Positions 17,901 through 23,641 of a stretch of 31,321 nt of DNA are shown here, piece by piece. Numbering within the stretch: the first letter of the stretch is position 1; the number at the start of each line of letters is the position of its first letter. The DNA is taken from assembly GCA_029564115.1 (NCBI GenBank), contig JAKQQP010000134.1, positions 1-31,321 of the forward strand, read 5' to 3'. Both the position numbers and the translations under genes were made by a program. The notes beneath the pieces are model-generated. The model was given only the letters and a program-made list of their open reading frames with translations. It was not told where the DNA came from and searched no databases. Source of the stretch: Candidatus Rifleibacteriota bacterium. GTDB lineage: Bacteria > Riflebacteria > Ozemobacteria > Ozemobacterales > Ozemobacteraceae.

Positions 17901-18593
17901 TTTGTTTGCGCCGCTTGCAGGGCTGGTAGTGTCAGAGGCGGTGATATTGATGGTGTAATTACCATTGGGAAATGACGCTTCCGTAAGATCTATTCTGAAA
18001 TAGTAGGCCTTTTCTGCGGCTGAATGACTTTCAAAAAATGCCCCTTTGCCGTTTGTCACAACTTTTGGCTGAGAAATAGCTTCGTCATAAACGACTTTCA
18101 GGTTGACCGATTCAGTAGCGAAATAGGTTGTGTCGGCATCGGTAATTGTGGCGGTGAGCACTGGAGCGGTAAAGTCGAAAAAGAAATTGTTGTCTCCTTC
18201 GTCTTCGTCGGTGCTCATGTCGCTCTGGTCCTGTACCAGAACTCTAAAAGCCGTTTTATTATCAGTGCCGCCAATTTCATCGAGATTGAATGTGTGCGTT
18301 TCTGACTGGGTGGCGCCGGCAACGAGGTTTTCTGTTTTGATTGTCGTGTCACCGTTTTTATAGGTCAATTCATACGGGCCGACTCCTCCTGAGAGCGTAG
18401 TTCTCAGTTTTATTACGTTTGAGGCGTTAAGAGTGGCTTCAAAGACGGAAGATGGTTCGGTGCTTACGTCTAAAGAAGCACTGACGGCAGCTGTTGCAGA
18501 GGCAACGCTGCCAAAAATCAGCAGAAGCATGCAGAGTAGCAACCGCATGCTCATGTGATTAAAATATTCAATACCAGCTTTTGTCTGCCTCAT
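11970..18593 (-). CDS. Giant exported Ig-repeat surface protein with C-terminal FlgD-like Ig domain
   Basis: A 2207-residue protein, counting from the ATG at 18593, which has GGAG six bases upstream. The frame stays open to 18779, but that extension is basic, cysteine-rich and has no ribosome site. The signal sequence has hydrophobic core MRLLLCMLLLIFGSVASATA and a likely cleavage after A-A or V-S-A near 37-39. Four related N-terminal modules carry GGTAPYTV-like turns (SGGVGPYELTYKNG, WGGGTAPFEVILKD, WSGGTAPYTVQFLKG, WEGDGSPFVATYKK). Many Big/cadherin-type Ig modules follow, marked by DTTAPILTA, DREPPAKP or DRTPPAAP linkers. Two distant modules are paralogous (FSIPTNGGSSYDGAATLSI and VIPKNSSALYDGVAIISI). 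The last about 95 residues (PYPNPVTGNSMYFNYNF through WDLRNRKGKIVANGVYFYQL to KRGKFAVMR) are a FlgD-like Ig domain of the type used as a sorting tail. Likely a fibrous adhesin or surface-layer-like protein; ligand unknown. Confidence 0.88.
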   Translation of the reverse strand: MRQTKAGIEYFNHMSMRLLLCMLLLIFGSVASATAAVSASLDVSTEPSSVFEATLNASNVIKLRTTLSGGVGPYELTYKNGDTTIKTENLVAGATQSETHTFNLDEIGGTDNKTAFRVLVQDQSDMSTDEDEGDNNFFFDFTAPVLTATITDADTTYFATESVNLKVVYDEAISQPKVVTNGKGAFFESHSAAEKAYYFRIDLTEASFPNGNYTINITASDTTSPASGANKAETSLQFTVEGNTTAPIISPTLTGPIAAVTDIDGEVALSASWGGGTAPFEVILKDKNNVIVASQTVESSPANFTQPANSLGSAGTSGSAKYSVEIIPSGSTTGATAEYTVNYDFGSDSLTVTLTATPATTADTPVNDSNTQVTLNATWSGGTAPYTVQFLKGSEELTGEGSVTTTSTSTTFLASELGVGSGQANFTVKVTSSGDTTPATANATVYYNLAIFPPPSPAPDVTAVSNATLGVTGEDRINGGGTVAMDAQWEGDGSPFVATYKKNGSDFRSFAGIPANTHNVTFTGLDIGDSGGSPIAFSVQITNSVGSFTAASGDKSIIVDTTAPILTAQLLNGPVFSNTQTVRIQITSNENVAAPTVTANGVNATQEGTAVPSGMSFIYALPLSASFSNGSHVVSIQAKDVSKPETSANTGNTTVSFTVGTTSSGNTAITGSTPASPTNANTITLAGSCPEGAASIELQDNGTAASTISVSGSNWTIGLSPAPGTHSYVAISKDSNGTEISRSAAFSVIIDREPPAKPTVNASGVPGNTNQSSVSISVEVAGLDTEVAKPVQIQAYVNGSPKGSPQAVNTSPVNMTVALDPGANRITFRLTDAAGNTSEVSDAVNVTYDNSSSSTDTIVTFSAPFTMPIPVTQSYQMGAGTYSLQMIFGKAMDSATNPVINITTAGGVKITSSAGNWIASNTFVGEFSIPTNGGSSYDGAATLSITGAKDTFGNTLEPISIPSGGGQAFFIDSTPATASFNETTSIYVSSSTPNISLSGQVSDNSSGVGYIDLVWQPFSGGAVASQSVPIMAASPSPWNYSWNASSLSGGQYKLWVVAADQAKPSPNIENYLNKAYRIVVVDRDVPTVSRVSLGNMATDINMMPQPVVIASAVTRLTAVVNDTGDSGIAFNDPGFVFTLVHDGSAASILGNKSNNGVDTIYFDFPELTLPGTYTVTVTPMDAGGNVGVTATRSFSLEKDAPDAVTFLPPDQRVANYSHAALSQSQVWAIINHARPDYTNSTISVRYNGAIAGSQQANASTSALVWQLHSGALATDQSHDGRYDMTVVPKTTLGNTGAAVNGFFTFDSKPPVVTSSVPSIALSSADSKPWFGLGQTELSVTVSDAPRDIVTYGPKMPADSGLANVQVPGDPNWYNSAGSGVDYTNSSFTWSIGASTSGNHNVVGNKLVLGIPPVPDDTAVGVTDVVMSVKLLDRANAGENVPNMLAASYTLRFDYLAPEITSVTLPNGGKYRGSVVKFEGLVQDKGTSEDVKVSSVEWAEGSNAWTAVPANGLPAKSASVSANLNIGDKADGTYTVKLRAIDLANNVSAEKTATFVVDRTPPAAPVMVLPLPDQITNKRSQSFKWGATTDADRYLLQVADDPSFNNILNNQAGTDYPTLLGQVLVMTEGAFTMPKDGTYYWRVAAIETCVDGYNISNFSVTRRFTVDTVKPLVVEVQPAPSSANKISTGMVTFTIRFSELVDPTMNPTVKLTTNGGQLMVIEKTSYKEDTWTGTTVIPKNSSALYDGVAIISIEGATDLAGNIMAADSTNNVVINTGPSFTTRIFSNPANEYEIMIVTKASEALQSAPSASVQQSSARTPVIMNFLKERFYAGSYKIDINSPGKAYIDVSGSDLHGMVGNDSFQFTVADLNASRRLDITSASGLANLRGAEGSTFSPTAIYMLDREHLESPFAAANFRASALPGAKASLAAPAGLTGVMPLEEIGPASLKLKKRLLYTADVSGEKLALPAEKIHIYRQDKDGNWIFQGGSLKDGKISAELTGLGRIALMADLTEPAVLDLSPASLERLETPMPEIKGQLVDNGSGIRKDSLRLFINDLEIPGVTVDAAGNFNYKLRKALPRGRHEIRLEVADQAGNVLRKSFQVEAPAPFALDEFMPYPNPVTGNSMYFNYNFNQNADLVKLKVYDTAGHRVADFDTFDFASTNSGRIRWDLRNRKGKIVANGVYFYQLEVTRGGQTLKKRGKFAVMR

Positions 18594-18644
18594 ATTTGTC
18601 TCCTGTTCGTTTCTGCAACGAGGGCACGATCTTATATTATTTCT

Positions 18645-18787
18645 CATCTTTCTTTTCGGCAGGTTAATCAATAAACTTGACACGAAAAAAAAGCTTTTGG
18701 CAGATTTTTTTGCCGTGCACCTGTCATCTCGCTCTGCCATCTTGCCAATTGCATCTTCAAAGAAATGATTTTGACGCATAATATTAT
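18645..18787. repeat. Direct repeat, copy 1, of a promoter-like intergenic sequence
   Basis: CATCTTTCTTTTCGGCAGGT opens a stretch that aligns with 18894-19022. Shared blocks are CTTGACACGAAAAAA, TGGCAGA followed by T's, GCCGTGCACCTGT, and GCATAATATTAT (18776-18787). On the + strand it holds TTGACA (18677-18682) and CAGATT (18701-18706), a possible but 18-base-spaced promoter pointing right. Compared with copy 2 it lacks about 13 bases after the CAGATT region and has about 24 extra bases before the GCATAATATTAT block. No gene follows it directly; it lies 50-200 bases upstream of the leftward giant-protein gene. Confidence 0.8.
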
Positions 18788-18893
18788 AAATGATGCACAG
18801 GCTGCAAGCATTTCGGGCATAAGTTCAAGTCAGATATTTTTCGGGGCACACGACAGCACTTTGTCTTAACCCGAAAATGCCTCGTCATGAATG

Positions 18894-19022
18894 CCTCTTT
18901 CTTTTTGGCTGATTAGTTGATAGACTTGACACGAAAAAATGCATCTGGCAGAATTTTTGAGAAACTTTTTGCCGTGCACCTGTTTGACCCTACAAAAGAA
19001 GAAAATTCATGCATAATATTAT
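18894..19022. repeat. Direct repeat, copy 2, adjacent to the pseudo-peptidase lipoprotein gene
   Basis: Second copy of the sequence at 18645-18787, in the same orientation. It ends in GCATAATATTAT (19011-19022), which with the next base gives the 12-bp palindrome CATAATATTATG (19012-19023), overlapping the first possible start codon at 19009. The rest of the 18594-19008 gap, between the copies, contains no ORF or RNA that I can support. Confidence 0.8.
18926..18954 (+). promoter_or_regulatory. Sigma70 promoter for the pseudo-peptidase lipoprotein
   Basis: Perfect TTGACA (18926-18931), a 17-base spacer and CAGAAT (18949-18954). The expected start near 18961 gives a 48-base leader to the ATG at 19009 or 165 bases to the ATG at 19126. 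It lies within copy 2 of the duplicated intergenic sequence. Confidence 0.65.
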
Positions 19023-21780
19023 GGATTCAGCCCTGGCTGCCATCTCTCCTGAAAGAAGACCTGAGAACGCTGAGGTCGAAATTCCGGCAATTACCGCAAA
19101 CTGTGTAGATAAATTTCTCAGTATAATGCACGGTCGACCGGGTGCTCTGTTTTTGTCGGTGCTGTTTCTGGCGGCGATCTTCTTGATCACAGGATGTGGG
19201 GGCACTTCAAATACCAAAAAACTCAGCGGCGGGCCGGCTCAGGTTGTGGACGACCTTGAAGCTGGTCGCATACAGGGCACCGTTTCTTCTCTCGATTCTG
19301 GTCTGGTAATCGGCGGCGCCGTCATTGAAACTTTCGAAAACCAGGCAGTGGCCGGTAATGATGGCAAGTATCTGCTTGGCCCGATGGCTGCCGGCGATTA
19401 TCGGGTAATTGCCAGGGCAACCGGCTACAGCCCTGTAATTAAAGATGCCGTCAGAGTTCTGGCCGGGCGTATCACCGAAAACATAGATTTTCAGCTGACT
19501 TCACAGACCGCTTCGTATTCTCCTGATTTTGCCGTTCTGGCACTGTCGCCATACATCGGCACGGACGGCGACGAAATAACCGTTTATTGCCGGGGCTGCG
19601 GCACCAACCCCGGGCGGGTCACTTTCAACGACAAAGACGCCACGATCATCAGCTGGAACAGCACCCGTGACGACCGCATTGTTGTCAGAGTTCCGACCGA
19701 AGTCGAAAGCGGCCCGGTGCGCGTAATCATCGACAACAGAACTTCGAACGAAACTCAGCCACAGATGTTTGTGGCCAAGCCTTATGTGCTGCGTGCCGAA
19801 CCGGCCATAGCGTCTGGCGGTGCAACGATCAGGGTGTATGGCCGCAATTTTAACCCGATTTACCGCTTCAACCGAGTGCGTCTGAACGGCGAACCCTGTG
19901 CTACCGTAGATTCTCCCAATTCTTCGACCTTGCTCGTCACTCTGCCTTTAAACGCTAAAACCGGCCTTTTGACGGTCACCATCGAAAGCGATGAATATAC
20001 ACTCGAAGGTTTTTCAGACGTGGTGGTCACGATTACCCCCGAACTGGTGTATATGTCACCCAGACGTTCGGTGCCTGATGTTCCGCTGACTCTTTATGGC
20101 TACAACTTCGGCTCAGACAGATCTATCGTCAAAGTGCTGTTTGGCAGCTACGTGATTCAACCGACCAGCTTTATCAGCTTTTCTGACAATCGCTTGTCAT
20201 TTAAAGTTCCTTCCAATGCCGTTCTGGCACCAGGTAACAGTACTGAAATCAGAGTTCAGGTGAACGAATCCAGAAGTAATCCGCTTGTCTACACCGCTTT
20301 CAATACCCTTGACCAGAATCTCGATGACTACGGCATCTACAGATTTTCTGATCTTGCCCCCGCCGGAACCCTTAAACTCGCCAGATTCAGGCCAGACGAA
20401 CGCATTGCCTTTTTAAGTGTGCTTTCAGGCTCCAGCAACGAAACTTTCAATGACGTTTACCACTACACTTTTGCTGGTTATCTGGGTGGTAACCGCTCTC
20501 CTGTTCCAACCCTGCCTGTCAGTCTCAGAGTTTCCACTGGCAGACCAACTCAGTCTTTATCTGCTGTTTCTGCAGCCGTGCTGGCACCGACAAAGGCTCT
20601 GTCTGCCTCATTGAGAGGTTCCCTTGCTGAGCCGGCCCCCGATACACTCGAATTGTATGTCAGAGATTTCAATGCCGCCGACCCCTGGGATTACAACAAC
20701 GATATTCTGGCGACTGCCACTCTTAAAGCCACTGGCAATCGCAGCCTGGTTTATCTTGATATCAATGCAGCCGCTCTTGAAGATGATGAAACTGCATCTG
20801 CAGCGGAGCATTTTGACCGGCTATATACTTCAATTGCCGCTTCTTTCGGGGTTGACGACCCACCGGAAGGCAATATAGACGCCCAAAGCCGCATTGTCCT
20901 GTTCTTTACTCCGCTTCTCGATGAAGCGCCGACCATCCCTGCCCGCATGTCTTACTTCGACCCTCGCGACAAAGACCCGGCTCAGAGTAACTCTGCCGCT
21001 ACCGAAGTTATTTTTGCCAGCCCGACTGCCTATCGCTCGTCTCCAGACGAATTTTACGCCAGTCTGGTCGAAAGTCTGCATCACATGATGTATTACAATC
21101 AGAAACGCGTTGGTCTGGTCTGGTATGGTACTGATTGGCAGCTTGCCGGCCTGTCGTCATTGGCGCGGCAAACGGCTGGCCTGGGTTTTAACCAGGGCAA
21201 GGAATTATCTGTAAGCCAGGTTGCGAACTTTTTGCAAAGTCCCGAAAACATTTCTTTAGTCGAATGGCCAGAACGGCCTACCGCCGGTAATTACGGCATG
21301 CAGTTTCTTTTTACTCAGTATCTGTTCGATCGCTGCCGAGGTTACGATGCCATCAAGGCTCTGCATCGTGGCAGCAACCAGCAGCGTGGCCTTGCCGACG
21401 TTGATCAGTATCTGCTGCCCTATGCTTACCCGGCCACCGCCGGTATGGCTGAATTTTTTCATGATTTCTGTCTGGCCCTTTATTGCGACGACCTGAACCT
21501 TCCCGCCGGCTTCAGCGGCTATGTCGCAGACAGGCACCAGTTCAAAACCGCACAGTTGCGCGGCAGACATATCGGCATAAACGGTTTGCGCGGCACCGCC
21601 CTCGATGAAGCACCGGTAGATACAAGAGTCCTGCCTGTTAAAGGCTTCGGCTGCCGGATTATCTCTTACCCATCCGGCAACTGGGGCGATCTTGAAGTCA
21701 CCATCAGTGCTACACCAGCCACCGGCAATTTTGAGACGTGGGTTATTTATTATTCCAGTGAATCCGTTAAACCCGATTGA
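19009..21780 (+). CDS. Lipoprotein with regulatory-like and TIG/IPT domains and an inactive-looking M30 (hyicolysin)-like peptidase domain
   Basis: A 923-residue frame from the first ATG. Residues 40-63 (from MHGRPGALFLSVLFLAAIFL to lipobox ITGC) are an ideal lipoprotein signal peptide, so the true start may be the ATG at 19126; neither start has a good ribosome site (AGAAG lies before 19009). Domains: carboxypeptidase-regulatory-like at about 92-165 (GRIQGTVSSLDSGLVIGGAV); three IPT/TIG modules at about 178-430; and a C-terminal region resembling M30 metallopeptidases from about 545. In that family I expect AHEFQHM followed by WLNEGLSE. Here the equivalent stretches are VESLHHM (687-693) and WQLAGLSS (710-717), so the first zinc His, the catalytic Glu and the third zinc ligand are all lost while the surrounding fold pattern remains (MMYYNQK, YGMQFLFTQYLFDR). 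Probably a surface binding protein, not a protease. Confidence 0.85.
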   Translation: MHNIMDSALAAISPERRPENAEVEIPAITANCVDKFLSIMHGRPGALFLSVLFLAAIFLITGCGGTSNTKKLSGGPAQVVDDLEAGRIQGTVSSLDSGLVIGGAVIETFENQAVAGNDGKYLLGPMAAGDYRVIARATGYSPVIKDAVRVLAGRITENIDFQLTSQTASYSPDFAVLALSPYIGTDGDEITVYCRGCGTNPGRVTFNDKDATIISWNSTRDDRIVVRVPTEVESGPVRVIIDNRTSNETQPQMFVAKPYVLRAEPAIASGGATIRVYGRNFNPIYRFNRVRLNGEPCATVDSPNSSTLLVTLPLNAKTGLLTVTIESDEYTLEGFSDVVVTITPELVYMSPRRSVPDVPLTLYGYNFGSDRSIVKVLFGSYVIQPTSFISFSDNRLSFKVPSNAVLAPGNSTEIRVQVNESRSNPLVYTAFNTLDQNLDDYGIYRFSDLAPAGTLKLARFRPDERIAFLSVLSGSSNETFNDVYHYTFAGYLGGNRSPVPTLPVSLRVSTGRPTQSLSAVSAAVLAPTKALSASLRGSLAEPAPDTLELYVRDFNAADPWDYNNDILATATLKATGNRSLVYLDINAAALEDDETASAAEHFDRLYTSIAASFGVDDPPEGNIDAQSRIVLFFTPLLDEAPTIPARMSYFDPRDKDPAQSNSAATEVIFASPTAYRSSPDEFYASLVESLHHMMYYNQKRVGLVWYGTDWQLAGLSSLARQTAGLGFNQGKELSVSQVANFLQSPENISLVEWPERPTAGNYGMQFLFTQYLFDRCRGYDAIKALHRGSNQQRGLADVDQYLLPYAYPATAGMAEFFHDFCLALYCDDLNLPAGFSGYVADRHQFKTAQLRGRHIGINGLRGTALDEAPVDTRVLPVKGFGCRIISYPSGNWGDLEVTISATPATGNFETWVIYYSSESVKPD

Positions 21781-22239
21781 GTCTTGGATGGACGCGGATG
21801 TGATTTAGATTGGCCACGGATAAACACGGATAACGCGGATGTGATTTAGATTGGCCACGGATTAACACGGATAACGCGGATGTTATTTAGATGAGCCACG
21901 GATTAACACGGATAAACGCGGATGTGATTTAGATGAGCCACGGATAAACACGGATAACGCGGATGTTATTTAGATGAGCCACGGATTAACACGGATAAAC
22001 GCGGATGTGATTTAGATGAGCCACGGATTAACACGGATAAACGCGGATGTGATTTAGATGAGCCACGGATTAACACGGATAACGCGGATGTGATTTAGAT
22101 GAGCCACGGATTAACACAGATGAACGCGAATGTGATTTAGATGGCCACGGATTAACACTTTAGATTAATGGGTTCTTATCTGTGTTTATCAGTGTCCATC
22201 AGTGGCCTTTCTTATCTTCCCCTTCTTTCCGTGTTTATC
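21781..22239. repeat. Tandem array of 41/42-bp units with an inverted end copy
   Basis: Units begin with GATGTGATTTAGAT or GATGTTATTTAGAT at 21797, 21838, 21879, 21921, 21962, 22004, 22046 and 22087, with a decayed one at 22129. The length alternates between 41 and 42 because the third word is either TAACG or TAAACG. The core GCCACGGATTAACACGGATAA is shared with the array at 8.9 kb, but the linker differs. At 22178-22207 a copy appears in the opposite orientation (its complement begins GGCCACTGATGGACACTGAT), and another inverted piece abuts the stop of the response-regulator gene (22228-22242). The block fills the gap between convergent genes ending at 21780 and 22240. Confidence 0.95.
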
Positions 22240-23634
22240 CTAGGAAAGATTGTAGGCTTTTATCTTGTATTGCAGTGTTCCGCGTTTTATGCCGAGCATC
22301 TGCGCGGCTTTCGACTGGTTTCCTTCGACTTCGCGCAGGGTGCGACTGATCATTTCTTTTTCGATCTGGGCGATCATATCGTCGAGTGTGCGGCCTTCTT
22401 TGATCTGGTCGGCGATCCAGTCGAACATCCCGGTGGTGCTTTCAGGAGCGAATCCGAGTCTGATTTCTTCGGGCAGATTGTCGATGTCGATGAGGTTATT
22501 TCGGCTGAATACGGCGGCGCCTTCGATGATATTCTGCAGCTGTCTGACGTTGCCGGGCCATTTGAAAGATTTCAGGGCGGTCATTGCTTTGGGAGTAACG
22601 CCCTTTATTTCACGGTTGGCTTTATCGGCGGCAATTTTTACGAAGTGATCTACAAGCATGGGTATGTCTTCGCAGCGTTCGCGAAGGGGTGCCAGCTGTA
22701 TATTGACAACGTTGATGCGGTAGAAAAGGTCTTCTCTGAACTGTTTTTTGTCGATCAGATCTTTGAGATCTTTGTGGGTGGCTGCGATAATGCGAACATC
22801 GACCTTGAGAGGCTTGACACCGCCAAGGCGTTCGACCTCGCGTTCCTGAATGACGCGCAGCACTTTGGCCTGGGTGTTGAGCGCCATGTCGCCGATTTCG
22901 TCGAGAAAGATTGTGCCACCGTTGGCGATCTCGAATTTGCCGCGCTTTCTGGCTGCGGCGCCAGTGAACGCCCCTTTTTCGTAGCCAAAAAGTTCGCTTT
23001 CAATAAGGTTTTCGGGAAGCGCTGCACAGTTAAGTGTTACAAACGGACCGCTGGCACGGCTGCTCTGGCGTTGAAGGGCCTGCGCTACCAGTTCTTTACC
23101 GGTGCCTGATTCGCCTTGAATTAAAACTGTTATATCGCTTTTGGCGACCTGGTCTATTTTTTCTTTTACCAGTCTGATGGCGGCGGATTCACCGATAAAG
23201 CGGTCGGCTTCGGGCTCTACGAGAAAACGTTCTTCGAGGCTTTTCTTTTCGTAGGCGAGGTTGAAGCGTTCGCAGGCCTTGGCGACGATAATTCGCATTT
23301 CTTCGATATCGAACGGTTTGGAAAAATAATCGTAGGCTCCCTGCTTCATGGCCTCTATGGCGAGTTTTTCCGAACCGTAAGCTGTCATCAGGATGAATAC
23401 CGCCTCGGGGTCTATCTGTTTAACGTGCCCGAGAAAATCCATGCCGGTCATGCCTGGCATGTTGTAATCAGAGATTATTACCTGAAAAGCACCTGGCTCT
23501 ATCAGTTTGAGCGCTTCACCCGGGTTTTCGGCAGTTCTGACTGTGTAGCCTTCTTTGGTCAGTGCAGCTCTCAAGCTGAACAGAATGGATTTTTCGTCGT
23601 CAACGATGAGAATATTGTGCGATTTAAAAAGCAT
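22240..23634 (-). CDS. NtrC-family response regulator, sigma54-dependent activator
   Basis: A 464-residue three-domain regulator. Receiver 6-118: acidic pocket D12/D13, phospho-acceptor D56 (IISDYNMPG), T84 and K106. AAA+ domain about 144-375: Walker A GESGTGKE (174-181), GAFTGA loop (221-226) for sigma54 contact, Walker B TIFLDEIGD (241-249). A Fis-type helix-turn-helix lies at the C-terminus (NQSKAAQMLGIKRGTLQYKI). All residues needed for phosphorylation-controlled activation of sigma54 promoters are present. It begins 7 bases after the kinase stop, with GGAAGGA upstream (overlapping the kinase stop), and is the last gene of the binding protein/kinase/regulator operon. The 41/42-bp array lies immediately downstream. 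Target genes are not identifiable here; I saw no clear -24/-12 promoter in the window. Confidence 0.95.
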   Translation of the reverse strand: MLFKSHNILIVDDEKSILFSLRAALTKEGYTVRTAENPGEALKLIEPGAFQVIISDYNMPGMTGMDFLGHVKQIDPEAVFILMTAYGSEKLAIEAMKQGAYDYFSKPFDIEEMRIIVAKACERFNLAYEKKSLEERFLVEPEADRFIGESAAIRLVKEKIDQVAKSDITVLIQGESGTGKELVAQALQRQSSRASGPFVTLNCAALPENLIESELFGYEKGAFTGAAARKRGKFEIANGGTIFLDEIGDMALNTQAKVLRVIQEREVERLGGVKPLKVDVRIIAATHKDLKDLIDKKQFREDLFYRINVVNIQLAPLRERCEDIPMLVDHFVKIAADKANREIKGVTPKAMTALKSFKWPGNVRQLQNIIEGAAVFSRNNLIDIDNLPEEIRLGFAPESTTGMFDWIADQIKEGRTLDDMIAQIEKEMISRTLREVEGNQSKAAQMLGIKRGTLQYKIKAYNLS

Positions 23635-23641
23635 TTTTACT

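Noticed and set aside
18594..18779. 62-residue N-terminal extension of the giant surface protein
   Set aside because: The ATG at 18593 has GGAG at the right distance and opens a signal peptide. The extension is basic, cysteine-containing and overlaps duplicated intergenic sequence.
21781..22239. CRISPR-like appearance of the 41/42-bp and 43-bp arrays
   Set aside because: There are no unique spacers: the whole unit repeats, with nested CGGAT words, and no cas genes are nearby.
22168..23109. Plus-strand 313-residue open frame
   Set aside because: It lies opposite the clear NtrC-type regulator and shows only antisense-style composition with no domain.
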